A stretch of DNA of 64,000 nt from Balaenoptera acutorostrata (Eukaryota > Chordata > Mammalia > Artiodactyla > Balaenopteridae), in contig NC_080070.1 in the NCBI RefSeq assembly GCF_949987535.1, forward strand, positions 9,730,016-9,794,015, given 5' to 3'. Positions within the stretch are counted from its first letter, which is position 1, and every line of letters begins with the position of its first letter. Position numbers and translations under genes: made by a program. Shown here piece by piece: positions 1 through 11,941 of this stretch. The notes beneath the pieces were generated by a model. It made no database searches and was not told where the DNA came from. It saw nothing but the letters and a program-made list of their open reading frames with translations.

Positions 1-566
1 TCCTTTATCAAAGATAAGGTGACCATAGGTGCGTGGGTTTATCTCTGGGATTTCTATCCTGTTCCATTGATCTGTATTTCTGTTTTTGTGCCAGTACCAT
101 ACTGTCTTGATTACTATAGCTTTGTAGTATAGTCTGAAGTCAGGGAGCCTGATTCCTCCAGCACCGTTTTTATTTCTCAAGATTGCTTTGGCTATTCGGG
201 GTCTTTTGTGTCTCCATACAAATTGTGAAATTTTTTGTTCTAGTTCTGTAAAAATGTCATTGGTAGTTTGATTGGGATTGCATTGAATCTGTAGATTGCT
301 TTGGGTAGTACAGTCATTTTCACAATGTTGATTCTTCCAATCCAAGAACATGGTATATCTCTCCATCTGCTGGTATCAACTTTAATTTCTTTCATCAGTG
401 TCTTATAGTTTTCTGCAGACAGGTCTTTTGTCTCCTTAGGTAGGTTTATTCCTAGGTATTTTATTCTTTATGTTGCAATGGTAAATGCGAGGGTTTCCTT
501 AAGTTTTCTTTCAGATTTTTCATCATTAGTGTATAGGAATGCAAGAGATTTTTGTGCATTAATTTT

Positions 567-1488
567 TTATCCTACTACTTTACCAAATTCATTGATTAGC
601 TCTAGTAGTTTTCTGGTAGCATCTTTAGGATTCTCTATGTATAGTATCACGTCATCAGCAAACTGTGACGGCTTTACTTCTTTTCTGATTTGGATTCCTT
701 TTATTTCTTTTCTTCTCTGATTGCTGTGGCTAAAACTTCCAAAACTATGTTGAATAATAGTGGTGAGAGTGGGCAACCTTGTCTTTTTCCTGATCTAAGG
801 GGAAATGGTTTCAGTTTTTCACCATTGAGAACGATGTTGGCTGTGGGTTTGTCATAAACGGCCTTTATTATGTTGAGGTAAGTTCCCTCTATGTCTACTT
901 TCTGGAGGGTCTGTATCATAAATGGGTGTTTAATTTTGTCAAAAGCTTTTTCTGCATCTATTGGGATGATCATATGGTTTTTATCCTTCAGTTTGTTAAT
1001 ACGGTGTATCACATTGATTGATTTGCGTGTATTGAAGAATCCTTGCATTCTTGGGATAAACCCCACTTGATCATGGTGTATGATCCTTTTAGTGTGCTGT
1101 TGGATTCTGTTTGCTAGTATTTTGTTGAGGATTTTGCATCTATGTTCATCAGTGATATTGGCCTGTAGTTTTCTTTCTGTGTGACATCTTTGTCTGGTTT
1201 TGGTATCAGGGTGATGGTGACCTCATAGAATGAGTTTGGGAGTGTTCCTCCCTCTGCTATATTTTGGAAGAGTTTGAGAAGGCTAGGTGTTAGCTCTTCT
1301 CTAAATGTCTGACAGAATTCGCCTGTGAAGCCATCTGGTCCTGGGCTTTTGTTTGTTGGAAGATTTTTAATCACAGTTTCAATTTCAGTGCTTGTGACTG
1401 GTCTGTTTATATTTTCTATTTCTTCCTGGTTCAGTCTCAGAAGGTTGTGCTTTTCTAAGTATTTGTCCATTTCTTCTAGGTTGTCCAT
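567..1488 (-). pseudogene. L1 ORF2 reverse transcriptase domain, broken
   Basis: In an intact L1 this domain copies L1 RNA into DNA at the nicked target. Three open pieces line up in order. 1488-1114 has the SPGPDGF box (residues 48-54 of that piece) and IPKPDKD. 1066-701 has the palm motif DAEKAFD (residues 37-43) and [11 protein letters not shown] (95-105). 776-567 has the catalytic FADD (651-662). Breaks seen directly: a frame change near 1131-1137 (after MNIDAK), a second near 704-716 (at REEK), and a stop at 567-569 where the family has a tyrosine codon. The key aspartates are still encoded, but no continuous product is possible. It has decayed and is not a functional gene. Confidence 0.87.
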
Positions 1489-1710
1489 TTTATTGGCATA
1501 TAGTGGCTTTTAGTAATGTCTCATGATCCTTTTTATTTCTTCAGTGTCAGCTGCTACTTCTGCTTTTTCATTTCTAATTCTATTGATTTGAGTCTTCTCC
1601 CTTTTTTTCTTGATGAGTCTGGTAATGGTTTATCAATTTTGTTTATCTTCTCAAAGAACCAACTTTTAGTTTTTTTGATCTTTGCTATCGTTTCCTTCAT
1701 TTATTTTTAT

Positions 1711-2370
1711 TTATGATCTGATCTTTATGATTTCTTTCCTTCTGCTAACTTTTGGGTTTTTTTGTTCTTCTTTCTCTAATTGCTCTAGGTGTAAAGTTAG
1801 GTTGTTTATTTGAGATGTTTCTTGTTTCTTGAGGTAGGATTGTATTGCTATAAACTTCCCTCTTAGAACTGCTTTTGCTGCATCCCATAGGTTTTGGATT
1901 GTTCTGTTTTCATCGTCATTTGTTTCTAGGTATTTTTTGATTTCCTCTTTGATTTCTTCATTGATCTCTTGGTTATTTAGTAGTGTATTGTTTAGCCTCC
2001 ATGTGTTTGTATTTTTTACAGATTTTTTCCTGTAATTGATATCTAGTCTCATAACGTTGTGGTCAGAAAAGCTAATTGATACAACTTAAATTTTCTTAAA
2101 TTTATCAAGGCTTGATTTGTGACCCAAGATATGATCTATCCTGGAGAATGTTCCATGAGCACGTGAGAAGAAAGTGTATTCTGCTGTTTTTGGATGGAAT
2201 GTCCTCTAAATATCAATTAAGTCCGTCTTGTTTAATGTATAATTTAAAGCTTGTGTTTCCTTATTTATTTTCATTTTGGATGGTCTGTCCTTGGTGAAAG
2301 TGGGGTGTTAAAGTCCCCTACTATTATTGTGTTACTGACGATTTCCCCTGTTATGGCTGTTAGCATTCAT
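1711..2370 (-). pseudogene. L1 ORF2 endonuclease end and linker, broken
   Basis: The open piece 2052-1711 begins MRLDINYRKK and contains WRLNNTLLNN and QNLWDAAKAVLRGKFIAI, typical of the stretch between the L1 endonuclease and reverse transcriptase. Upstream, on the right, the endonuclease motif GDFNTPLS is encoded at 2295-2318, but the segment 2060-2290 no longer keeps one frame. The first part of the endonuclease domain is absent because the element is truncated near 2370. Confidence 0.75.
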
Positions 2371-3349
2371 TCTTAAGAGATAGTTTGATAATAGAGAAGC
2401 AATGAACTAATAAAAGTATTACTTAAAAAAAAAGTGAAACTAGAAAAATGAAATTGCTATAGGGAGTTTTCTGGTTTTTGTTAACACAAGTGAAGTCTTA
2501 AAACTAAAATTTTTAGTGTCTTTTTAAAGGCAATATGAACAAACAGAATGTGTGTCTCCTTTTGTGGTTCTATCAGTAGCCAAAATATATCTTTGATATA
2601 TTTTCCCTAGAACTAGGCACTTTTAAGCTAGCATATCAACATAAATATCTGTTAATAAGGCTTTATGAGATTTAAAATAAATTCTAGAGTTGAACATTCA
2701 CTCTCAATTGTATATTCCATTTACAGAGTCATCATACTGTTGAAAAGACCCTTAAAATACACCAGAACCACAAATATTGAAATCTTAGCTATTATAATAT
2801 GCACGAATGGTAAGACTCACAAAGAGATTTGAAAATATGCCTCTGTTTCATTATTTTTATATGCTTTAGGAAAAACTAAAACACATTATTTAAGTTCCAC
2901 ATCCCCTCTGACCCTAATTACCAGCCCAGCGTATTTGCTTGTATTGTAAGCATCAATTAAAAAGGTTCAGGTCACATTAGCTATGCATTTATTCTGCTAC
3001 ATCAAAGGCCTTATACTAAGGACCTGCTCTTCCTTTAAATACTTCCTTGCAGCTAAAGTGAATTTTTAAATTTTAAGTTTTTAATTATAATTTTTAAAGC
3101 TTCTTGTGAATATCTTTCTTGTCATTCCCTTCTCTCAGCTATTTTGGTGTATTTGTATATTTATAAGGATAAATTGATCTTTTAACAGCAAGTAGATACA
3201 ACAGATTGAGTGAAAAGGCCTTAAATATGTCTATGGCTATTGAGAGTGATAATATTTGTAAATTAGGTTCTGATAAAATAAAATCTATGCACTTCATAAA
3301 TGTTTTTAATTTGGATTAAAATCATGTGTGATTTTAGACCTTTCTAGTT
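2371..3349. other. Unassigned AT-rich sequence
   Basis: No open frame of note, no transposon I recognise, and no clear simple repeat. It borders the truncated end of the L1 on its left. Confidence 0.5.
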
Positions 3350-3945
3350 AACTCCTTTTTTAAAAAATTTAAACTTTGACATGTATTTTATTATTTTTCA
3401 TAGTCACAAACAAAACTTTAAAAGTCAAATTTGATTAAAAACATACAAAAGCAAACCCTTGTTCTCTGCCCCTTCTCCCTTTTTCTACTTTGCTATCCAG
3501 AAGCAGCCTTTCCTCTTTCTTGATATAGATCCTTTTTTAAATGAAATATATCATCAGACAAGAGAAAGTATGTAAATTGTTAAAAATTTGCACAATTGAA
3601 AATTTTTAAAATAAATTCTCACATCGATTTGATAAGGTGATTGAAAAACTATTTTCCTTCAAACAGTTAAAGGCTTTGCTCCATTTGCTTCCAATATTCA
3701 AGATGGTGATTCTGACACAATCTCAGATAATTTATATGGGATTTTTTTCTTTCTAGAAGCTTTTTTTGAGTTTTCTCTTTATTCGCTAGTAGTATGAAAT
3801 TTCTCAATAATGTTTTAAATCTGGAGACTTGGGTCTTTCAGTTCTGGGATATTTTCTTTATTATATTTTTGATAATTTTTCACCACCATTTGCTCTCTTT
3901 TTTGGAGGTTCCTATTACTTAGATTGGTTTTAAAGTTAAATTCAA
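3350..3945 (-). mobile_element. Possible very old L1-type fragment
   Basis: Phrases such as 'cagttctgggatattttc' (3839-3856) and 'ttggaggttcctattactta' (3902-3921), with the pyrimidine-rich 'cttctccctttttctacttt' (3471-3490), resemble sequence common in old antisense L1M copies. Divergence is high and the boundaries are guesses. It could equally be unrelated AT-rich DNA. Confidence 0.32.
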
Positions 3946-4045
3946 AATAAAATAAAAATTTGATCTCTATGTACATTGAAATTATAGTTGTGTAAATTAT
4001 GAATTTATAAATAGTTGAAAAAATTAAGTGTCTTAAAATTAATAC

Positions 4046-4126
4046 CCTGTATACAGAGCTGGACTTGGGTAAAATTTCATAAGACGTCTACTTCATAGAG
4101 TCTCTGGGGCTTTTTATAGGGTATAA
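4046..4126. repeat. Dispersed direct repeat, copy 1
   Basis: This about 80-bp segment carries 'cagagctggacttgggtaaa' and later 'gctttttatagggtataaa'. It recurs at 4251-4336 with a few substitutions and a short insertion (tagagtct against tagtcagagtct). The flanks of the two copies do not match, so this is not a simple tandem duplication. Family unknown. Confidence 0.85.
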
Positions 4127-4250
4127 AACAATAAAAGCAGTGAGATGTTTTGTTTAGCTGGGGCAAGACGCATAGGTGAGCGTACTGTGTATTTCAACTA
4201 GATTTCTCTGCAGTCATCGGAAAAAGAACCTTCAAAAGTTGCTCAAGTGT

Positions 4251-4336
4251 TCTGTGTACAGAGCTGGACTTGGGTAAAATTTTATGAGAAGTCTACTTCA
4301 TAGTCAGAGTCTCTTGGGCTTTTTATAGGGTATAAA
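4251..4336. repeat. Dispersed direct repeat, copy 2
   Basis: Second copy of the segment at 4046-4126, same orientation, starting 205 bases further on. The spacer between the copies (4127-4250) shows no similarity to either copy or to a transposon I know. Confidence 0.85.
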
Positions 4337-6649
4337 GATGGGTTGATACTCCAAGTTTCTTATCTTTTCTTCATATGAGTCCATCTCTATCTTTTTGATC
4401 TACTTTATAGGCGATCATCTCACTTTTCTTTAACATATCTATGATGTTCCTATTCATGAATTTTGTATATAACACCATCAACATTATCCATCATTGTAAT
4501 ACAACATCATATTACCTCTTGAAGGATGAATTTGGTCTCTTTGAAGCTTTATCTTCCTGCCTGAATTGTGAGTGTGTTTTGTTTTTGTGTTTATAGTTTC
4601 TATCTCTCCTCTTATGCCCAAGGATTTCTTCAGATTCCTGGGGATATTTGGGAATCTGTTTCTGGTTTAGGGTGAGGCACTAAATAGCTAAATAGAAATT
4701 CTGTGATACACAAGAGGGCCTTGCTCATTTCATAGTTTCATTCTTGTGCCATCAGTTAGCTATTTACATTTTTGCAGAAGATCCCCAAATATCTGTAGTT
4801 AAACATCTTTTCTCCAGGGCAGATCTAATTACCCTGAGAAAGATCTTTTAATGTCTGCCATGTCTCTGAAATAGAATGGAATGGGCAATTGTACCATTTG
4901 GCATGCTCGCTTCTTAAGATATTAATTTTCTTCTACGTGTATTACCATCCTGATTATCATATGTCCCTATATCCACAGCCTGTCACATGCTTTTTTCAAA
5001 TACTATGTGACCTGTCTCACAGACATCTGGAAGAAGGGTAGGCACCTGACTGAACCAAGTTTGTACTGATAACCTAGGAGTCTACTGTCTCGTATACAAA
5101 GTTGAAAAAAAAATCTCCCTGCCTCACGACTGCTTACAAAGTACCTTCTTTTTGGTGTCTTGTACCCCTTAGCTTTTTTCAAATGGTCTCTTGTGCTTTT
5201 CTCTAACTGAAGAATCCTAAAATTGGGCCCCCAATTTCACCCACTCTCTGCCTTCATTTAAAGTTCAGAATTATAGATTTCTTCCAGGTTTATTGAGGGT
5301 GCAGTTTATATTTCTGCTTTTTATTCTCCTCTTCATTCGGGATGATGAATTGGAAAAATGAAAATGACTTTGCTGAAACTAAAAGTTGGATTCAGTTACT
5401 TTTAAAATATGTGATGAATTTTTCCATACACATTTATTTGATGAGGTAAATAAAGAAAAGGTAGTGCAAGGAACTGAATAAATAAAAAGTAGATAAATCC
5501 TGAGAGAACTTTTATCCAAAAACTTCCAAGTGTTTTATTCATCTAGCTTTGGTTTGTTCCCTTTGTTGCTTCCATAGAAACCTTAGACAATCTGCTATTC
5601 TGGAAACCACTTACAATACATAGTAAAGCCATTTTATGGCGCTAACTAGAAAGAAATAGGAATTTGTGAAGTTTCTTTAACAAATCGCTATAGGTGGCTT
5701 TATACTCATTACTTACTCAAAATAAAGATATGCTCAATGTAAAGATGAGTATTGAGAACATCAGAAATGGATCTTTAAGGGTGCTTCCTAATAGAGATGG
5801 TTTATTACATCTGTTCCTTGCCCTCATTCTGCCCTCAATCAGTACCCTTTTCACCAATCCTGTAAATATAGGTCTTTCCAATTTTATCTCTCTCTGGCTT
5901 CTCTCATTAGGCAGTAACATTTAAAATATTTATATATGCAATATTTGTTCCAAAAAATTTATAAAAGAATTAATATTGGCATGTGTAATACTGCATAATG
6001 ACTACAATACAAGCAGTAAAAAAAGAATAGATATTTGCACTTGTATATGTATATGAAAAGTTGTATTTTAACATTGTGCTTAGTCAAAGTAGCAAAAGCA
6101 TTCCTATAAAAGTCCACAATCACTATTATTAAACACTTTGCTATAAGTAATAATTTTTGCATATGTATAGGCAAAATGATAAAAATAGCACATGCACACA
6201 GGCAATGGATAAAGTAGAATTATACAATAATAATGATAATTATAGTATGATTACTTACTCAGAAAACTCAAAAGAAGTAGAGAGATCATTATTACATCTT
6301 ACAAGAGTATTCAGTATGATGCTTAGTATAAAATTAAAATTTTAGAAATTCTTAGCTATCATATACTAACTACATTCACAACTTCAACATAATTAAGGAA
6401 AAATACTGTTTATAGGATAACTCTACTATCAACTTTTAAAATTTACAAGAAATGTACAAGATCTATGTAAAGATACTTTAAAACTTTACTGAAATACATA
6501 TAAAAAGCCTTGAAAAAATGGATTTTTATCCATTTTGGATAAGATTTAATATTATAAAGTAACAATTATCACCAAATTATTCTATGAATTTACACATTCC
6601 CCATACAAATATTAGACAGTTCTTTTGTTTGTCTTCTTATTTTTGTTTT
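4337..6649. other. Unassigned AT-rich sequence
   Basis: No gene or clearly recognised transposon. Overlapping open frames on opposite strands at about 5694-5924 (76 and 67 residues) have no known motifs and look like chance. 5959-6345 is strongly AT-rich. Very old LINE debris cannot be excluded for 4400-4950. Confidence 0.5.
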
Positions 6650-7850
6650 TGTTTTGGAACCAGTCAAGCTGACACTAAAATTTATATGGAATTTTTAACA
6701 TTTAAAAAAGAAAAAAAGATTAAAGAGTGGTGACTAGCACTACTAAATATTTAAGAATATTTTAAGATTATATGAATTCACAGTGTGGTGCTGGTGTCTG
6801 AATAGACGAAAAAATTTGATACAAAATATAAAGACCCCCAAATACAATAAAATGCACAATATTTGCTTAGTTGATAATAATGATGGCACTTAAAATCATT
6901 AAGAGAAAAGAAGTTTTTCAATAAATGCTCTTTACGTGACTAGAAAGCAATCTGGATGAAAATCAACAATAAAACAAAATAAAAGCAAAGTTGAAGTTAT
7001 ATCACTTCTTACTCCGTAATAAACCCAGATTTAGCAAGGATTTAGACATGACAATAAATAAAAATACACAAAAATCATTGTTTAGGAAAAGCTTTTGAAG
7101 CATCACCCTAAATCCAGAGGCTAAAAAAGACAATACTGGTGTAGAGAATAAATATTAGCAATCTGTGGATGTTACAATTTACAAACACAGTCAAAGGTAA
7201 ACAGTAATTGTGATAAATGTGATATATTAAAAAATCCTTTTTTTTAACAAGGAAGAGACTTCAAAATCAGTAAAAGAAAAAATAACTAGCAGTCAATAAA
7301 GAAAATGAGTGAACAATGAACTATAGAAAAATAAATGGTTCTGAAACCTATGCTCTATGTGCTATTACACTCATATAAAAGTAAATATTTATTTAAAATA
7401 TAACATTGTTTTTCAGCATTCATAATGATAAAAATTGTAAATTTCCTTTCAGTAATAATGTGTAGATACAGGAAGTGTTGTACATTTTTAGTGAAAACAT
7501 AAATTCCTATAACTTATTAAAGGATAATTCTGCAGCACCTATCAAAATAAAGAGTGCTCACGCCATTGACCTTAAATTTATTAGAACATGTCCACAGATA
7601 TACTTGCCAAAATGTGTTCTATTTATTGCAACTCTAACTATTGTACAAAATATCAGAAAATGTCTAAATGTCCATGAAAAAGAGAGAAAGTGAATAATCA
7701 GATCCACATCATAATTGCCTGTGGGAAGGAGAACGAGAATTTAGGGTTTAAAGGTGGGAAAGGGACATTTTCACTATATTGTTCTCTTTGTTGTTTGATG
7801 TTTTAATAAGTGCAAATATTACCTTTTAAAACATACACACACACAAATAA
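6650..7850 (+). mobile_element. Old L1 (L1M-like), ORF2 end and 3' UTR
   Basis: Reads like the 3' part of an ancient L1 on the plus strand: 'aagctgacactaaaatttat' (6666-6685), 'cagtgtggtgctggtgtctg' (6781-6800), 'acagatatacttgccaaaat' (7593-7612) and 'gtctaaatgtccatgaaaaa' (7662-7681), ending with 'gtgcaaatattaccttttaa' (7811-7830). These appear in the order expected for an L1M 3' half. Indels have destroyed the reading frame. The left boundary is uncertain and may lie as far left as 6480. Confidence 0.74.
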
Positions 7851-8534
7851 TGCTGGTAAAGGAAAGTAGTCCAAAGGGAGAGTGAACAGTGCAAATTACA
7901 TATAATGAAGCCGACTAAGGAACTGTATGAAAATTTATTATATGAGGTCTACATATTTGCAAAAGGTGGGACCCAAATATGTCTTTAATGTGATGATAAG
8001 GGCATAGCCATATATATAAATTGGTGACAATAAGATTAAAAACAAAAACAAATTCTAAAAGAAGCATAACTATGTGTGATACTGAAACCTCTCAGTTGGA
8101 ATAGATGATACATAATACACTTAACAATATCCTTACATTAGAAAGTGATATAATTTACAAAAAGCTCTCTTTTTATAAAATGTTATTTATCATTCCAAAG
8201 TATATCTTAAATTTTAAAATATATATTTTATAGGAGACTATTATGATGGATTTCAGGCTTTCTGACTTTACGGCTTAATTCAGTAATACAATTTTGAATG
8301 TCTACAAGCTTGGAAGAATGGTATGGGTGTTATTTTTCTCTACTGAGGAACTGAGTGATATTATACTCCCTGACAATTACCTGGAATACAGCAATTCTGT
8401 GTTCTAGGTAAATGCAGAGCTGTACAAATCCACAAAACTGGGGGATAGGAGAATGATTTGTCTGAGAACACTGAAGAGCCACTAGGACATTTATCTCAAT
8501 GAAAGCCAGTGCCATCTTGGATCGTGTAAGGTTC
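7851..8534. other. Unassigned AT-rich sequence
   Basis: No gene, transposon or simple repeat recognised. An 87-residue antisense frame (8330-8593) has no recognisable content. Confidence 0.5.
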
Positions 8535-8715
8535 GTACAGTTTGTAAAGCCCTCTAACATAAATCGACATTTTACTTTTGACTGGAGAAGCAACTCTGAG
8601 TGGCAAGGGAAGCTATGGATGAAGAAACTACTTTGTGCGATTAGGTCAGTATCAAAGGAATAGGTAAATGGCAGAGCCAGGTCTTAATGCTAGTCCTCTT
8701 TCCCTCATACTCAAG
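8535..8715 (-). mobile_element. MIR SINE fragment, degraded
   Basis: The phrase 'aatggcagagccaggtctta' (8667-8686), followed by 'gtcctctttccctcat', and 'gatgaagaaact' (8618-8629) match the reverse complement of the MIR core and 5' part in order. The middle is poorly preserved. Confidence 0.5.
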
Positions 8716-9057
8716 TCATCGACCTCATTTATATTACTTATATATATATATATAATATTTACATATATAAATATGTACATTCCCTCCCCAGGGTATTTTG
8801 GTGTATTGTTTTTTTTGCTATTTATTTTTTCTTACTCTAAATCTGATTGATTCTTTTATGATTTCTGGGAATCTATTTTTTTGCTTGGCTTGGACTTTGG
8901 ATACCTAAAAAGCAATAGCTAGAGAGGAATATGGGGTCAAAGAGGATACACATACCTACCCACCCCCACCCTTCACACACACACAGGCACAATCATGTGT
9001 AAGGATAGAACATATATGATTGCTGTTGAGGAGAAAGGAAGATATTGGAGATTAGAG
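8716..9057. other. Unassigned, with small simple repeats
   Basis: Contains a short (TA)n run at 8739-8754 and a C- and CA-rich stretch around 8957-8989. Nothing else recognised. Confidence 0.5.
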
Positions 9058-9068
9058 AAGAGAAAATG

Positions 9069-9304
9069 AACCAACAAGGACCTACTGTCTAGCACAGGGA
9101 ACTATACTCAGTATTTTATAATAACCTATAAGGGAAAAAATATGAAAAAGGGTATATATACATATACATGTATATGTGTGTGCACATATATATGTGTATG
9201 TGTGTGCATATATATGTATAAAACTGAATCACTCTGCTGTACACCTGAAACTAACACATTGTAAATCAACTATACTTCAATAAAAAAAAATGAAAGGTAA
9301 AAAA
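9069..9304 (+). mobile_element. 5'-truncated L1 3' end with TSD
   Basis: Sense 3' UTR of a cetartiodactyl-type L1: 'ccaacaaggacctactgtct' (9071-9090), 'taacctataagggaaaaaat', then 'gtaaatcaactatacttcaa' just before the A-rich tail. It is flanked by the 11-bp direct repeat 'aagagaaaatg' at 9058-9068 and 9305-9315, the TSD of target-primed insertion. About 9151-9220 is an imperfect TA/TG microsatellite grown inside the 3' UTR. Confidence 0.9.
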
Positions 9305-9315
9305 AAGAGAAAATG

Positions 9316-10059
9316 CTATCTAATATATAGACATACCTGAGAACACAGAGCAAGAGATAATCAGAGAAGAAATGGAAGGTTCAGCCTTTGAAGGAGGAGA
9401 GACTTTTCTTACGCATCATAGGAGAGAAAAGAAGATGGGTGGAAAGAACTTTGGCCAGTCGGTCCTTACTATGCTTTCTTTAAAGGTGGGTACCAAGCCA
9501 ATGTTCAGATTATACTGAATCACAAATTCATGACAAATACATTGTATTTCATCACATAATGATATTGAAATAATAATTTATATATATTCATATATATTAT
9601 ATATAAACCTCTATTAGTACTAAGGAGGAAGATGTAATCAAAATGTCTTAGTTTTAAAGTTTTAATGGATGTATTAGAGGGATAAAAAGGCAATCAAGCT
9701 ATTGTTCAGAATGGACTGAGAGGTATAGAGAGCTTAGTGATGAAAATCTTTGATACGGTTAAAATACAATTAAACTTCTGAAAGAACTGTGTAAACTCTT
9801 AAGTCTTACAGAGAGGAAGAGTTGTGTTGTGAACATGTGTGTACCTGCTTTATCCCCAGTGCTAAACTGCAAATATCCTAAGAGTGAAAACCTTCTTTTC
9901 CATCTCTCTATCTTCTTATAATACATTGTTTCACATATGCCCATGTCATGTACAACCTTTACATTCTTACACTAAAGAAATTGTTTTTTGATATATAAAT
10001 ATACCAAAGACATATGTTTGTATGTTTGTTTCCTGAACCATACAGTCATGAAATGAAAT
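9316..10059. other. Unassigned AT-rich sequence
   Basis: No gene or transposon recognised. 9575-9607 is a TA-rich low-complexity patch. The 61-residue antisense frame (9759-9944) has no known motif. Confidence 0.5.
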
Positions 10060-10215
10060 GTTTAATTGCATTGGCTCTGCCATCTACAAACTGAATAGGT
10101 TGTTTAACCTAAAATCAGTTTAATAATAATTATCCCATGGCTTTTTAATGAAGATTAAATTAAATAATTCATGCAAAGCACATAGTACAATGTGTAGCCC
10201 ATGGTAAACTTGCCA
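10060..10215 (+). mobile_element. MIR SINE
   Basis: Sense MIR body: 'ggctctgccatctacaaact', 'gaagattaaattaaataatt' (10150-10169), then 'catgcaaagcacatagtaca' (10171-10190). The order matches the 3' two-thirds of MIR. Old and without a visible TSD. Confidence 0.7.
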
Positions 10216-10246
10216 TACATGTGAGCGACCATCACTTAGTACTCCT

Positions 10247-10278
10247 CATCAACTGATTGATCAATTGATCAGCTGATG
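10247..10278. repeat. 32-bp near-perfect palindrome
   Basis: The segment begins catcaactgattgatcaa and ends ttgatcagctgatg. It reads almost the same on both strands, centred on tcaattga, with two mismatched base pairs. It could form a cruciform or bind a dimeric factor, but nothing shows that it does. It lies just downstream of a MIR. Confidence 0.85.
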
Positions 10279-11929
10279 ATGACCTTGCCTAAAAGAAGAA
10301 ATCATGCTCACTCTTTCAAAACATTGGAGATGGGAATATTCTGCTTGTTCACTGGGTCTCATACAATGCTATAGTTTGGTAATTCTCAAAGCAGCTACTT
10401 TTATGTACTTCATAACTTTGAAATTAACTACCATATAGTCTTTCAAGGTAAGATACAACTGAGAAAGCTTACATCAGGTTTAGTCTCATGATTTGACCTG
10501 ACAAAAAGTTCACCTCTGCCTAAAGATGGACTCAGGGTTTCCTATGAATTTTATGGCATTCTCCAAAAGCAGATCTGAGCTGCAAGGCTCCAGAGCCCTG
10601 TGAAGTACACCTTTTCTCTCAGAAACAGGATGTATTTTGGCTCCAAATTGCTTTTTACAATTCTTACCTTCAGTACATGACTGAAATAAAGATCAATTCA
10701 GACTCCAGTCTCACTGCAGATAAATAAATGATGGGCGATATCTCCAAGACAGGTGGAGCTCTTGATGGATGGACAAGCTGAATACATAAGCACACATGAA
10801 AGACCAGTTCTGAGCACACATCCTAAATCCCTTTGGTTTTCTTGGGCGTATCACCTGATGTCAAAAATTCTTTTTGTGGAAGAATTTTCTTTGAGGTTTT
10901 CAGGGTATATGTAGGTTTGTTTTCTATCATTGTTGTCTAAACAGTAATGTGATACAAGATTCCTGTGGATTCAAAGCAACTGACTTACCTGATACATATA
11001 TATGATTTTTTCAGGATAACTTTCATCAAAAAATATTACAAGTGCATTACGAAAATCTAAATGAATTGATTATTCTGCGTTTAGAAAATTCTTGATTGTT
11101 TTTTTTGGATAAATTCATTTTAGAAAAAATTTTCAGCACTAAATTCTTACTGTGTCAGAAAGTATGAAAAAAATAATTAAATCCAACAGCATGTACGTTG
11201 TCACTCTTTATATATGTAAATGACTACCAGTATGTAAATATCTATCTATCTATCTCTGTATTATCTGGTTCAGATTCAATTTCATGATGAGAAAAAAACT
11301 GAAGAAAAAATAAGGACATCCTCATTATTGTAGATAGTGACAGTGTTAGTTCTTCAGTTAAGATACAGCCCTGATGTAGGTCATAAGCTTTCTTTAATTT
11401 AGTATAATCTGGAATTGCCTGCTGGGTACTCGACACAGGAAGAGACACACATAGCTGTTTACCAGATAGTACAGGACAATGACTAATTCATTCTCAGGCT
11501 TATGTTTATTTGTAGCACAAATTTAAACACTTATTTTGCAACCTTTCTCTCATTTCTACTTCTGATGAGAGCAGCTCATTCAGTTTAAAGTTGTCTTATT
11601 AAATGAACAGACATGTCCTCACAGTCTAATGTTAGGCACCAAACAGGGAAAGGAATTGACCACGAGACTGATTTAAACAACATAACACAACTGACTCATG
11701 TTACCATATTATTAATTATTAATTAGTTCTTAATTAGTTCATATTTTCCTCATTTTTGCAGAAGGAGGTAAATGCCAGTATCTTAAACAATCTAAAACAT
11801 TTTCTTCTAACAACACAAATAAATGTAGACAAGTAGGTGAAAAACACTGAAATAAAATTGTATGTGTGTGTATGTCTGAATGTTTTAATAAAGTGAGTTC
11901 AGTTCGGGCTCTTGGATGTGAAAAATAAG
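10279..11929. other. Unassigned sequence
   Basis: No gene or transposon recognised in 1.65 kb. A small (TATC)4 run lies at about 11240-11256. A 68-residue antisense frame at 11242-11448 shows no motif. Confidence 0.5.
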
Positions 11930-11941
11930 GACATATGTGCC

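Larger units (their letters stand above)
1..2370 (-). mobile_element. 5'-truncated L1 LINE (ORF2 section), running off the left edge
   Basis: The minus strand reads as L1 ORF2. From right to left it passes from the endonuclease domain (GDFNTPLS encoded at 2295-2318) through the linker to the reverse transcriptase with its FADD box (651-662) and on to the left edge. The L1 3' UTR and poly-A tail therefore lie outside the window. The right end, near 2370, falls inside the endonuclease domain, so the copy is 5'-truncated, as most L1 insertions are. The frame is broken several times. No TSD can be tested because the 3' end is missing. Confidence 0.93.

Noticed and set aside
4046..4336. Considered as two LTRs of one provirus
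   Set aside because: The copies are about 80 bp, lack clear terminal ends and TSD, and are only 125 bases apart.
5694..5924. Opposed frames of 76 and 67 residues
   Set aside because: They are shadows of each other in AT-rich DNA with no protein motif.
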